A stretch of 64,000 bases of DNA from Oikopleura dioica (Eukaryota; Chordata; Appendicularia; Copelata; Oikopleuridae): NCBI GenBank assembly GCA_907165135.1, contig OU015568.1, positions 6,084,501 through 6,148,500 on the forward strand, given 5' to 3'. The notes below the pieces were generated by a model, which searched no databases, had not been told where the DNA came from, and saw only the letters and a list, made by a program, of their open reading frames with translations. Below are positions 20,301-29,405 of this stretch, in pieces; the stretch's first letter is position 1; the number at the start of each line of letters is the position of its first letter. The translations under genes were made by a program, and so were the position numbers.

Positions 20301-22696
20301 CCACTTCTGCGCAAGCGTGATTGACGAAATGTGTAAGCTTAACCAGATAAAACATACAATAAGTACCGCATTTCACCCTCAATCAAACGCTTTCGCAGAA
20401 AGAGCGAATCGGACTATCAAAAACAGTCTATTCTGCATGGTCAACTCATCTTCCGGTCGAAAAACTTGGGCCGACTGCGTTCCCCACGTGATGCGCGCGC
20501 TCAATAGTGTGAAAAACAAAAGCACGAAAATTTCACCGCGAGAAGTTTGGTTTGGCCGAAAAAGTACTTTCACCCACTCTACTGGCGCAGAAATGACAGC
20601 GGAAACACCTCAGGTGTTTGGTCTCAATGTGGGAGCTTTAGCGAAATCGGCGGAAGCCATTGTGAAAACTGCGATGGAAGCTGCTGACCGAGCCATGGAG
20701 CACAGGCTGAAAAACGAGCCTAAGCCGAGACCAATCCCCGCTGGCGCTGTCGTGTACATTAAGCGAGAAAACCTGACCGACGCTAAAAGCAAGAAGGAAC
20801 GCTGGGTAGGTCCCCTGAAAGCCGTTTCGAGCAACGACTGGGTCGTCATGGTCGAAGATAAAAAAGGACAACGTGATTTCATCCATCGAGAACACGTGGT
20901 TCACGCCGCAGAACGAAATCACGACTTACGCTGGATTGATTACTACGAGGCCGAGTACGTATTCCCACATTTAACCGAAATCGTTAAGTCGAAAGTCCCA
21001 CAAAAATCGCCTGTTCCTACTTCCAAACCGATGGAAAAGTCCGGGTCGAAGTCGCATGGGGGGAGGAAATCTTCTCAGGTCGCGTCGACTCCGATGGTTG
21101 CTATGGAAAAACCGCCAAGATCATCTCTATCACCTATTTTGGAAAGTAGACGCCGATTGGACATGGAAAATCTGGGAGATACAACCGCTACATCTATTTT
21201 GGACTCGTCGGTAGCTCCAGCCGAGCCGTCAGATCGCTGGTACTCTGGTGGTACTCTTTATGAAACTGCCGAGGACATGTCAGCTGATGCTACAGTGATT
21301 TCGGAGGTTGCTGCGCCCGACAATAGCCATATGTCAGTCGATAAACAAAATTCAACAGTAGTTGAGGGCTCAGCAACTGAAAACAGCAAGAAAAGAACCC
21401 GTCCAAAGTCTTCACCAGATCGTCAATACTCAGCCGGCGCCGATCCGAATGCGACTTTAACCGAAGTTGGAGCAGCTCATCTCCCGAAACATACAAAACG
21501 AGCACACCGTGAAACGAGGCCCGTCGAACCTCTAAACATCGGCACAAACTCGGGTCAGTCATACGACTAAGCGCAAGTACTGCCCCACTCAGGTCCCCTA
21601 TTCATCGACCGGGGCCTGAAAAGGTACGGAAATTATCACAGTTTACCGTCGCCGACGTATTTTGAGTTCTTCTACATGTGCAGCTACTCCTTCATGTCAT
21701 CACCGCTCGGACATCACGAAAACTTCGCATCTGATTCAAGCTTTTTCCCAAAAAAGGGTTTTTTAACGCGAATCAGACTGCCTCGACGTTTCGAACCTGC
21801 CATGTTACTCATCTTACGCTTATACTCCTGCAAAAATCACACACTTTGGCCTTAGAGGACGTTTCAGTCTCATGGGGGGTATTGGGATCTTAGATTCGTT
21901 AGACTCCCTCGTCCCCTAAGGTCACTTGCTTATCTAGATCGAGCTTTGCTCGGTCGCCGCCGTGTATTTCTCTTCATTCGGTAATTCACGCAGTTCGTGA
22001 ATTAACCTCTATTTTACTCCAGCTCGAAATACAGACGTCAAAGATACTTTACTCGTTTTCTTCACTCGTCCAGATATAGAGAGCAGGCAAACTACGCTAG
22101 AAGTGGGAGATTCAGCAGAAGCTAGGATCCCTTCACTCTTTAACTGGCTTTCAAAATATCAGTCTACCCCGCTAATATTGACCATTCAGGAGAAAATATT
22201 TTTTTAAAGCCTCTTTCCTATAACCAGCTTGACAGGCCAGATCTAAGATTTCCTTGTCGCGAATGAGCTCATATTTTAGATACTTCAAATCGTTATCGAC
22301 ATTTTGCAAGGCTTCGGAAAGCGTTTCCAAATTCACAACCGGGCGAAAAACCGTCTCCATCAAAAGCTGGACGCCTTCTTTTAGCGCTCCTCGTTTGATG
22401 CTCAGCGCAAAGATCGTCGCTTCCTGGTCTGTCTGGCAGTCGCAAATTCCACCGTTCATTTCCAAAAACTCTCTGACTTGCGTTCTCGAAGCAAAAGAAT
22501 CTAGGGTCGCTCCAAAGGCCATTTTCTCGTCCAAGTGGGCGACGCCGTTTGGAATATCGACTGTATTCCGTGCCCCAGCGCGCAGAATAATCGCAATTGT
22601 GCAGTAATTTCCGTGAAGAGCAGATCGAGAGTAGAGATTCACATCGGAAGCTTTTGCTGAAAGAATTCTGTTTTCTAGGGATGAAAATTTAACCAT
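14340..22696 (-). CDS. MPP alpha subunit, paralogue 2, interrupted by a retrotransposon
   Basis: First exon: ATG at 22696, then LHGNYCTIAIILRAGARNTV, FLEMNGGICDCQTDQEATIF and KEILDLACQAGY, ending at 22218. The next exon starts at 15644 with GNTIGLKRMMPEESIAECTN, followed by HVLRALLGGGRSFESGGAGK (the alpha-MPP Gly-rich loop), FEDSGIFGIYG and MRHLEVKAQMMEDFAREALV. Residues flanking the break join exactly as in MPP-alpha (AGYR-GNTIGL), so the gene was whole before insertion of the 6,489-bp element at 15,647-22,135. The intron begins with GA (22217, GAAAGAGG) and its AG (15646-15645) lies in the target duplication, so correct splicing may still be possible across 6.57 kb. The C-terminus ends at 14340, or at 14350 if a last GT-AG intron is removed. 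The presequence is short and unlike that of paralogue 1. The gene may be functional or dying; transcripts would decide. Confidence 0.7.
15647..15902 (+). repeat. 5' LTR of copy 1
   Basis: 256 bp, identical to the 3' LTR at 21880-22135 as far as I can read, including the base T in CTCTTCATTCGG that distinguishes both LTRs of this copy from both LTRs of copy 2 (CTCTCCATTCGG). Confidence 0.93.
15904..15915 (+). other. Primer-binding site of copy 1
   Basis: TGGTATCAGAGT one base after the LTR. It begins with TGG, the complement of a tRNA CCA end, and matches the initiator-Met-type site (TGGTATCAGAGC) of many Ty3/gypsy elements in 11 of 12 positions. The tRNA used in this host is not determined. 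The equivalent site in copy 2 is 23742-23753. Confidence 0.75.
16417..21570 (+). CDS. Gag-Pol polyprotein of copy 1, single ORF
   Basis: 1,717 residues in one frame. Residues 1 to about 290 are Gag-like, ending in a basic run (NRNKNKKKKNAKR) with no CCHC zinc knuckle. Aspartic protease: D359-S-G-A with the partner motif LLGRDIL at 430-436. Reverse transcriptase: LPFGY at 702-706 and Y733-I-D-D. RNase H: D895 (LYTDAS), E936, D961 (HTDHRS). Integrase: an HHCC zinc region (AHDLSGH, CVPC) and D1233, D1292, E1328, giving the DD-35-E spacing. A Ser/Pro-rich tail of about 300 residues follows, without a recognisable chromodomain. No stop or frameshift separates Gag from Pol, unusual for elements that need excess Gag. 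The frame is intact and presumably competent. Confidence 0.93.
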   Translation: MAANKSLLETVTEIRSINDRVNYLEEQVRNDESLKPSLEPLITESRVKLEQLSTTLLTCELDQGKDSTNATMREEAWVATTWSRHVQDLPKLDAACNTSFNTFLGRADIYHRAYVRDRPSREQPFIAAVYSHFDLNIERSLGTEFLNCQDWKSAKALLEKSFAAKSHYLLKLSEVFDVEYDHSKPFAHYTANVLQKMNEAKQATLNSYRQEKSADAGVDEIFDIFSTMMLYLNLRKEEPDVFNAILPSLSKVYDINELCRLAQSTRQNRVDSATVSQHFNRNKNKKKKNAKRASNDSKDGKDDKQPESKKINTTKNVEDFQPFDVHFYTVKKKRPGKAYFASATIITGSKSFDVSMEVDSGAESSCLSAAYVPDEFLQMLKPCPFKVTGFSPNIPAEQPMGILPCRLSFNGGPAFSLNLTIMPGSKYPSLLGRDILENAMTDSFTVDNKNRTLSFCYNEAFTQTETQVVKLDGVKRTKIKKYLTTRSAVKDSDRSRTQPPREVPKLDAPNKNAARCPIQLAKQKLGITLPADADPGQKKMVAELCLEFDDRFGCDGQKMGEFPFEIEIPTDGTSRNISQHPIPQAFHGQVSDHISELLETKIIEEIKDQKGFNSPVLPIPKKSGEMRFCINYKNSLNKCLSDKSDPYHLPSMEDTIANIGPGNKFFATVDLRSGYWQCPVKKSDRYKTSFQWGGKSYAFCRLPFGYRCSGNIFSRVVNTILDSSPTRKKMLSYIDDIVCFGKTFSCYYNTLRNLFIALRKFNAKLKGEKCSFLQSEAHFLGRIINEDGIKPDPAQVSALRQMKPPRSQKELASLIGSLNWIRGFLETKMGEAISSGCFSSRMKPINDVRNSANETNCFKWTKEADLALKEIQRRLSETPVISFPNFDESFHLYTDASLYAAGGVLLQEYGGRVHLVSAISHTFNKAERKWNTSEKEMFSIVWCCERLEKLLKGRFFQIHTDHRSLIFLHKKKFKNSKISRWQSRLEEFDFHIVYIKGSENQFADFMSRRPGEDDKSLGYDSEFPVGREYEIDKNSPVRVFVPFWNENQFPEKITLSEVKIHKVNVKAIAAPMEIPLVSANYNNILDYQREDSALSAIITFLESGKEPLDIKSLVKDSDHRQSSLLKMEKALFLDNTTGCLMCQFKSGARAVVPEAVKSHFLFLAHDLSGHLGEPRTLERLEDVWWPSFQDDVSNYVHSCVPCLRRKGSAGTRTKPPLGTLRRGKTAGESIQIDFACMPPAGGFKYYLVVADTFSRYTWCIPTRSDTAICAAKALIYKVFLPMDFLPKHLHSDRGTHFCASVIDEMCKLNQIKHTISTAFHPQSNAFAERANRTIKNSLFCMVNSSSGRKTWADCVPHVMRALNSVKNKSTKISPREVWFGRKSTFTHSTGAEMTAETPQVFGLNVGALAKSAEAIVKTAMEAADRAMEHRLKNEPKPRPIPAGAVVYIKRENLTDAKSKKERWVGPLKAVSSNDWVVMVEDKKGQRDFIHREHVVHAAERNHDLRWIDYYEAEYVFPHLTEIVKSKVPQKSPVPTSKPMEKSGSKSHGGRKSSQVASTPMVAMEKPPRSSLSPILESRRRLDMENLGDTTATSILDSSVAPAEPSDRWYSGGTLYETAEDMSADATVISEVAAPDNSHMSVDKQNSTVVEGSATENSKKRTRPKSSPDRQYSAGADPNATLTEVGAAHLPKHTKRAHRETRPVEPLNIGTNSGQSYD
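21880..22135 (+). repeat. 3' LTR of copy 1
   Basis: Identical to the 5' LTR; preceded by the purine run ATGGGGGG and followed by the target duplication CTCT. Confidence 0.93.
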
Positions 22697-23484
22697 GCGT
22701 ATTTGAAAAACATCAATTAATCAGTGGGAACCGTTTTAACGGGAAAATTCTTCCGGGTGCCAAATTAACGGATTTAAAATCACATAACAGTACAAAGAAG
22801 TGAGTAAAATCAGTTAACTTTGACACCCCTAGAGCATCAAATCCATTATCTTGGCACCCGCTAGACGAACTTTTCCGTTAAAATGGTAGCCCTTTAATAA
22901 AGGACCTATATAAATTCGTGGAAAAAACTACATCCCTTTTCCTTTTTCAACCCTAAAAGGATCCGGCGTTTTCGACGTAAATTCCAGTTTTTCAAAACCA
23001 GCCAACGGTTCCCTCAGCGCCGCCTGATTCTTCAGCCTTTTGCAAATCGACAAACTTCTTCCAAAGACTCTCCTCATCGCGATTTTCAATCTTCCCAAAT
23101 TTCAACGGAACCAACTTTCCTCTTTAGCGTCGCGAGAAAATGGTGCGCTCTTTTTGCTCTGATTGGCGCCCGCTAAAATCAATCCGAAAAACTGGAACAG
23201 AAAGAAAGAGAGAGACGCATTTTTCGAATTTTCATTTTTTTAGAGAAAAGACTTTTCCAAGAAATTTTCTTTACTTTCAGCCGAGAGAATTATTAAACTT
23301 ATAACACTTCATTTTTTTTGAACTTATAAAATTATTTTATTTTTCATTGTAATAATCATTGATTTGTCGTAAAGCTGCGTGCGGCTTTTCAAGATTTTCA
23401 TTTTGAAAAAGCCGCAAGCGGGTTTTGAGTCGTAGTTCAACTCAAAACGAAGTAATTCGAATATTGTTTTCCGGATTTCTCAGC
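22697..23484. other. Intergenic interval between divergent genes
   Basis: About 790 bp between the MPP-alpha 2 start and retrotransposon copy 2. Before copy 2 inserted, this was the shared upstream region of MPP-alpha 2 (minus) and the microtubule-associated-like gene at 30,008 (plus). It holds a MITE-like inverted repeat (22730-22887) and AT-rich runs near 23,300. No gene is supportable. Confidence 0.5.
22730..22887. repeat. Imperfect inverted repeat (MITE-like)
   Basis: The left end (ACCGTTTTAACGGGAAAATT, later CGGGTGCCAA) is matched in reverse complement by the right end (ACCATTTTAACGGAAAAGTT, later GCGGGTGCCAA). Arms are roughly 35-40 bp with mismatches around a 75-bp AT-rich centre. It lies just upstream of the MPP-alpha 2 start codon. 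Confidence 0.55.
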
Positions 23485-23740
23485 TATTGGGATCTTAGAT
23501 TCGTTAGACTCCCTCGTCCCCTAAGGTCACTTGCTTATCTAGATCGAGCTTTGCTCGGTCGCCGCCGTGTATTTCTCTCCATTCGGTAATTCACGCAGTT
23601 CGTGAATTAACCTCTATTTTACTCCAGCTCGAAATACAGACGTCAAAGATACTTTACTCGTTTTCTTCACTCGTCCAGATATAGAGAGCAGGCAAACTAC
23701 GCTAGAAGTGGGAGATTCAGCAGAAGCTAGGATCCCTTCA
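23485..23740 (+). repeat. 5' LTR of copy 2
   Basis: 256 bp; identical to 29715-29970 and one base different from the LTRs of copy 1 (C in CTCTCCATTCGG). Confidence 0.93.
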
Positions 23741-24251
23741 GTGGTATCAGAGTAGTCCCGTTGGAGAAAAGATAAATTTTTCCGCCATCGACAACCGAAG
23801 TTTCGCAACTTGGACGCTGATTGGCCGTCAGCGGAGTCGAGGGGAACCGAATCACCAACCGCCACCGCGCCGCCGGAGAAACTCCACTCAGAGAATTTTC
23901 CGCACCACACCAACACCACCCCGAGCGAGCGCCACCGCACGAGCGCCACCACGACCCACGCGCCGAAAGTCGCGCCCACGCAACCACGCACGCACGCCGG
24001 GGAAAACCTAAAATACTGAGAAAAACATAATTCTTTCGCCACTTTTCACCAAAAATCGAGAGAAGTTTACGAAGAATCGACCCTTGGACCAGACCTTGAA
24101 ATTTCGACAATCGCTGGACAGAGAAATCGTCGGGCGTTTGCGCAAAAGGCACCTCAGCTCATCATATTGCGACTTTTAGTCGCAGTATTTTCTGAGGGCC
24201 TGAAAGGTAATCCAAGGCCCATAAACCCTTACTGCCGATATATTTCGAGCT

Positions 24252-27200
24252 ATGGCGGCGAACAAATCACTGCTAGAAACCGTCACCGAAATAAGAAGCA
24301 TAAACGATCGAGTAAACTACCTCGAAGAACAAGTGCGAAATGACGAATCACTAAAGCCAAGCCTAGAGCCCTTGATCACAGAAAGCAGAGTAAAATTAGA
24401 ACAGCTCAGTACAACGCTTCTTACCTGCGAGCTCGATCAAGGAAAAGACTCTACGAATGCGACAATGAGAGAAGAAGCATGGGTGGCCACTACCTGGTCT
24501 CGTCACGTCCAAGACTTGCCGAAGCTGGACGCCGCATGCAACACATCTTTCAACACCTTCTTGGGCAGAGCCGACATTTATCACCGCGCCTACGTCCGCG
24601 ACAGACCTTCACGTGAACAGCCTTTCATCGCAGCAGTGTACAGCCACTTCGACTTGAACATCGAACGCTCACTTGGAACCGAATTTCTGAATTGTCAAGA
24701 CTGGAAATCGGCCAAGGCGCTGCTAGAGAAATCATTCGCCGCGAAGAGTCACTACTTACTGAAGCTAAGCGAAGTTTTCGACGTCGAATACGACCATTCG
24801 AAGCCGTTTGCACACTACACCGCCAACGTCTTGCAAAAGATGAACGAGGCGAAGCAAGCGACTTTGAACTCTTACCGACAAGAGAAGTCAGCCGACGCCG
24901 GGGTCGATGAAATATTTGACATATTCTCGACGATGATGCTGTACTTGAATCTTAGGAAAGAAGAACCAGACGTTTTCAACGCAATCCTTCCAAGCCTATC
25001 AAAAGTTTACGATATCAACGAACTCTGCCGTCTCGCCCAATCCACAAGACAGAATCGAGTTGACAGCGCGACCGTCTCCCAGCACTTCAACAGAAATAAG
25101 AACAAAAAGAAGAAGAATGCTAAGCGCGCCAGCAACGATTCTAAGGATGGGAAAGACGATAAACAACCAGAATCCAAGAAGATAAATACGACTAAGAACG
25201 TTGAAGATTTCCAACCATTCGACGTTCACTTTTACACAGTGAAGAAGAAGCGACCAGGAAAGGCTTATTTCGCTTCGGCTACCATCATTACGGGCTCTAA
25301 AAGTTTTGACGTATCGATGGAAGTCGACAGCGGAGCCGAGTCCTCCTGTCTGTCCGCTGCTTACGTTCCCGACGAATTTCTCCAGATGCTGAAGCCCTGT
25401 CCCTTCAAGGTCACCGGTTTCAGCCCAAATATTCCCGCCGAGCAGCCGATGGGTATCCTTCCCTGCCGCTTATCATTCAATGGTGGCCCTGCATTCTCCC
25501 TGAATCTCACCATTATGCCAGGCAGTAAATACCCAAGTCTACTGGGCCGCGATATACTAGAGAATGCGATGACGGACAGCTTCACAGTCGACAATAAGAA
25601 TCGTACTCTCTCATTTTGCTACAACGAAGCCTTCACACAAACTGAGACTCAAGTGGTGAAGCTGGACGGAGTGAAGCGGACCAAAATCAAGAAATACTTG
25701 ACTACTAGATCAGCGGTCAAGGATAGCGATCGATCCCGCACTCAACCGCCACCAAAAGTCCCAAAGCTGGACGCACCTAACAAGAACGCAGCCAGGTGCC
25801 CCATTCAGCTAGCGAAGCAAAAACTCGGAATTACCCTACCAGCAAACGCCGACCCGGGGCAAAAGAAGGTGGTCGCCGAGCTGTGTTTGGATTTCGACGA
25901 CAGATTCGGCTGCGACGGTCAAAAAATGGGTGAATTCCCATTCGAGATCGAAATCCCGACTGATGGTACGAGTCGAAACATCAGTCAACACCCTATTCCG
26001 CAAGCTTTTCATGGCCAGGTCACTGATCACATCTCCGAACTGCTCGATACGAAAATAATAGAAGAGATCAAGGACCAGAAAGGGTTTAATAGCCCCGTTC
26101 TGCCAATCCCTAAGAAATCTGGGGAAATGCGCTTCTGCATCAACTACAAGAACAGCTTGAACAAATGCCTCTCCGACAAATCCGACCCATATCATCTTCC
26201 GAGCATGGAGGATACGATCGCGAACATTGGACCGGGCAACAAGTATTTCGCCACAGTTGATTTGCGGAGCGGATATTGGCAGTGCCCTATTAAGAAAAGC
26301 GATAGGTATAAGACTTCCTTCCAGTGGGGTGGGAAATCTTACGCCTTCTGCAGATTACCTTTCGGTTATCGATGCTCGGGGAATATATTCTCGCGCGTCG
26401 TAAACACGATTCTCGACTCAAGCCCCACCAGGAAGAAGATGCTTTCTTATATCGATGACATAGTATGTTTTGGGAAGTCTTTCAGCTGCTATTACAACAC
26501 TCTCCGAAACCTATTCATCGCGCTCCGCAAGTTTAACGCTAAACTCAAGGGCGAAAAGTGCTCTTTCCTACAATCAGAAGCTCACTTTTTGGGCCGAATC
26601 ATCAACGAAGAAGGAATCAAACCGGACCCTGCGCAAGTCTCCGCCCTTCGTCAGATGAAACCCCCACGCTCCCAAAAGGAGTTAGCTTCATTAATCGGGT
26701 CATTGAATTGGATCCGAGGTTTTCTAGAAACAAAAATGGGCGAAGCTATTTCATCCGGTTGCTTCTCGAGCAGAATGAAACCCATAAACGATGTTCGAAA
26801 TTCGGCGAACGAAACAAATTGTTTCAAGTGGACCAAAGAAGCGGATTTGGCGCTCAAGGAAATTCAACGACGACTCTCCGAGACTCCTGTCATAAGCTTT
26901 CCTAACTTTGACGAGTCTTTTCACCTCTACACAGACGCGAGCCTGTACGCAGCGGGTGGTGTTCTGCTACAAGAGTATGGCGGGAGAGTGCACCTAGTAA
27001 GCGCGATTTCCCACACCTTCAACAAAGCTGAAAGAAAATGGAACACTTCAGAAAAGGAAATGTTTAGCATTGTCTGGTGCTGCGAGCGACTGGAAAAGCT
27101 CCTGAAAGGTAGATTCTTTCAGATTCACACAGACCACAGATCTTTGATCTTCCTACACAAAAAGAAGTTCAAGAATTCTAAAATAAGCCGATGGCAAAGC

Positions 27201-29405
27201 CGATTGGAAGAATTCGATTTTCACATTGTCTACATCAAGGGATCAGAAAATCAATTCGCCGATTTTATGAGCCGCAGACCTGGCGAGGACGACAAATCAC
27301 TTGGATACGACTCTGAGTTTCCCGTTGGTCGCGAGTACGAAATCGACAAGAATTCACCAGTACGTGTCTTCGTCCCTTTCTGGAACGAAAATCAGTTTCC
27401 GGAGAAAATCACTTTATCAGAGGTGAAGATACATAAGGTAAACGTCAAGGCTATCGCGGCGCCAATGGAGATTCCGTTGGTGTCAGCGAATTATAATAAC
27501 ATTCTGGACTATCAAAGGGAGGACTCTGCTCTGAGTGCAATCATCACTTTTCTGGAATCTGGTAAGGAGCCACTGGACATAAAATCGCTGGTGAAGGACT
27601 CCGACCACCGACAATCGTCTCTACTCAAGATGGAAAAAGCTCTGTTCCTGGATAACACTACCGGGTGCTTGATGTGTCAATTCAAATCTGGCGCGCGGGC
27701 GGTGGTACCGGAAGCGGTAAAAAGTCACTTTCTCTTTCTAGCTCACGACTTGTCCGGTCATCTGGGCGAGCCGCGGACTTTAGAGCGATTAGAGGACGTT
27801 TGGTGGCCTTCATTTCAAGACGATGTTTCTAACTACGTCCACAGCTGCGTCCCTTGCCTACGCAGAAAAGGATCTGCTGGAACTCGTACCAAACCGCCAC
27901 TTGGAACCCTTCGTCGTGGAAAAACAGCTGGCGAATCGATTCAGATCGATTTCGCTTGTATGCCTCCCGCTGGCGGATTCAAGTATTATTTGGTGGTGGC
28001 GGACACTTTCTCTCGCTACACTTGGTGCATTCCGACGCGGTCCGACACTGCTATCTGCGCTGCAAAAGCGCTCATCTACAAGGTCTTCCTTCCCATGGAT
28101 TTCTTGCCGAAACATCTACACAGTGACAGAGGTACCCACTTCTGCGCAAGCGTGATTGACGAAATGTGTAAGCTTAACCAGATAAAACATACAATAAGTA
28201 CCGCATTTCACCCTCAATCAAACGCTTTCGCAGAAAGAGCGAATCGGACTATCAAAAACAGTCTATTCTGCATGGTCAACTCATCTTCCGGTCGAAAAAC
28301 TTGGGCCGACTGCGTTCCCCACGTGATGCGCGCGCTCAATAGTGTGAAAAACAAAAGCACGAAAATTTCACCGCGAGAAGTTTGGTTTGGCCGAAAAAGT
28401 ACTTTCACCCACTCTACTGGCGCAGAAATGACAGCGGAAACACCTCAGGTGTTTGGTCTCAATGTTGGAGCTTTAGCGAAATCGGCGGAAGCCATTGTGA
28501 AAACTGCGATGGAAGCTGCTGACCGAGCCATGGAGCACAGGCTGAAAAACGAGCCTAAGCCGAGACCAATCCCCGCTGGCGCTGTCGTGTACATTAAGCG
28601 AGAAAACCTGACCGACGCTAAAAGCAAGAAGGAACGCTGGGTAGGTCCCCTGAAAGCCGTTTCGAGCAACGACTGGGTCGTCATGGTCGAAGATAAAAAA
28701 GGACAACGTGATTTCATCCATCGAGAACACGTGGTTCACGCCGCAGAACGAAATCACGACTTACGCTGGATTGATTACTACGAGGCCGAGTACGTATTCC
28801 CACATTTAACCGAAATCGTTAAGTCGAAAGTCCCACAAAAATCGCCTGTTCCTACTTCCAAACCGATGGAAAAGTCCGGGTCGAAGTCGCATGGGGGGAG
28901 GAAATCTTCTCAGGTCGCGTCGACTCCGATGGTTGCTATGGAAAAACCGCCAAGATCATCTCTATCACCTATTTTGGAAAGTAGACGCCGATTGGACATG
29001 GAAAATCTGGGAGATACAACCGCTACATCTATTTTGGACTCGTCGGTAGCTCCAGCCGAGCCGTCAGATCGCTGGTACTCTGGTGGTACTCTTTATGAAA
29101 CTGCCGAGGACATGTCAGCTGATGCTACAGTGATTTCGGAGGTTGCTGCGCCCGACAATAGCCATATGTCAGTCGATAAACAAAATTCAACAGTAGTTGA
29201 GGGCTCAGCAACTGAAAACAGCAAGAAAAGAACCCGTCCAAAGTCTTCACCAGATCGTCAATACTCAGCCGGCGCCGATCCGAATGCGACTTTAACCGAA
29301 GTTGGAGCAGCTCATCTCCCGAAACATACAAAACGAGCACACCGTGAAACGAGGCCCGTCGAACCTCTAAACATCGGCACAAACTCGGGTCAGTCATACG
29401 ACTAA
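24252..29405 (+). CDS. Gag-Pol polyprotein of copy 2, single ORF
   Basis: 1,717 residues with the same protease, reverse transcriptase, RNase H and integrase motifs as copy 1. Eleven residues differ from copy 1, all between about 501 and 787 (the linker before reverse transcriptase and the reverse transcriptase itself), and all are mild or outside catalytic motifs (for example D to N, M to V, V to I, D to E). Silent differences cluster in the same stretch. Gag and integrase are identical in protein sequence. The frame is intact. Confidence 0.93.
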   Translation: MAANKSLLETVTEIRSINDRVNYLEEQVRNDESLKPSLEPLITESRVKLEQLSTTLLTCELDQGKDSTNATMREEAWVATTWSRHVQDLPKLDAACNTSFNTFLGRADIYHRAYVRDRPSREQPFIAAVYSHFDLNIERSLGTEFLNCQDWKSAKALLEKSFAAKSHYLLKLSEVFDVEYDHSKPFAHYTANVLQKMNEAKQATLNSYRQEKSADAGVDEIFDIFSTMMLYLNLRKEEPDVFNAILPSLSKVYDINELCRLAQSTRQNRVDSATVSQHFNRNKNKKKKNAKRASNDSKDGKDDKQPESKKINTTKNVEDFQPFDVHFYTVKKKRPGKAYFASATIITGSKSFDVSMEVDSGAESSCLSAAYVPDEFLQMLKPCPFKVTGFSPNIPAEQPMGILPCRLSFNGGPAFSLNLTIMPGSKYPSLLGRDILENAMTDSFTVDNKNRTLSFCYNEAFTQTETQVVKLDGVKRTKIKKYLTTRSAVKDSDRSRTQPPPKVPKLDAPNKNAARCPIQLAKQKLGITLPANADPGQKKVVAELCLDFDDRFGCDGQKMGEFPFEIEIPTDGTSRNISQHPIPQAFHGQVTDHISELLDTKIIEEIKDQKGFNSPVLPIPKKSGEMRFCINYKNSLNKCLSDKSDPYHLPSMEDTIANIGPGNKYFATVDLRSGYWQCPIKKSDRYKTSFQWGGKSYAFCRLPFGYRCSGNIFSRVVNTILDSSPTRKKMLSYIDDIVCFGKSFSCYYNTLRNLFIALRKFNAKLKGEKCSFLQSEAHFLGRIINEEGIKPDPAQVSALRQMKPPRSQKELASLIGSLNWIRGFLETKMGEAISSGCFSSRMKPINDVRNSANETNCFKWTKEADLALKEIQRRLSETPVISFPNFDESFHLYTDASLYAAGGVLLQEYGGRVHLVSAISHTFNKAERKWNTSEKEMFSIVWCCERLEKLLKGRFFQIHTDHRSLIFLHKKKFKNSKISRWQSRLEEFDFHIVYIKGSENQFADFMSRRPGEDDKSLGYDSEFPVGREYEIDKNSPVRVFVPFWNENQFPEKITLSEVKIHKVNVKAIAAPMEIPLVSANYNNILDYQREDSALSAIITFLESGKEPLDIKSLVKDSDHRQSSLLKMEKALFLDNTTGCLMCQFKSGARAVVPEAVKSHFLFLAHDLSGHLGEPRTLERLEDVWWPSFQDDVSNYVHSCVPCLRRKGSAGTRTKPPLGTLRRGKTAGESIQIDFACMPPAGGFKYYLVVADTFSRYTWCIPTRSDTAICAAKALIYKVFLPMDFLPKHLHSDRGTHFCASVIDEMCKLNQIKHTISTAFHPQSNAFAERANRTIKNSLFCMVNSSSGRKTWADCVPHVMRALNSVKNKSTKISPREVWFGRKSTFTHSTGAEMTAETPQVFGLNVGALAKSAEAIVKTAMEAADRAMEHRLKNEPKPRPIPAGAVVYIKRENLTDAKSKKERWVGPLKAVSSNDWVVMVEDKKGQRDFIHREHVVHAAERNHDLRWIDYYEAEYVFPHLTEIVKSKVPQKSPVPTSKPMEKSGSKSHGGRKSSQVASTPMVAMEKPPRSSLSPILESRRRLDMENLGDTTATSILDSSVAPAEPSDRWYSGGTLYETAEDMSADATVISEVAAPDNSHMSVDKQNSTVVEGSATENSKKRTRPKSSPDRQYSAGADPNATLTEVGAAHLPKHTKRAHRETRPVEPLNIGTNSGQSYD

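Larger units (their letters stand above)
15647..22135 (+). mobile_element. LTR retrotransposon copy 1 (Ty3/gypsy, Tor-like)
   Basis: Two identical 256-bp LTRs (15647-15902, 21880-22135) flank one 5,154-nt open frame. The 4-bp target duplication CTCT lies at 15643-15646 and 22136-22139. A primer-binding site (TGGTATCAGAGT, 15904-15915) follows the 5' LTR by one base and a short purine run ATGGGGGG (21872-21879) precedes the 3' LTR. The LTR starts TATTGGG and ends CTTCA rather than TG...CA. The element lies antisense inside an MPP-alpha gene. No envelope gene is present. Similarity to the Tor elements of Oikopleura is from domain order and host context, not from a database comparison. Confidence 0.93.

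Noticed and set aside
21000-21570. Envelope gene or chromodomain at the element's 3' end
   Set aside because: The tail is low-complexity Ser/Pro-rich and continuous with Pol; no membrane segment or chromodomain aromatic cage is visible.
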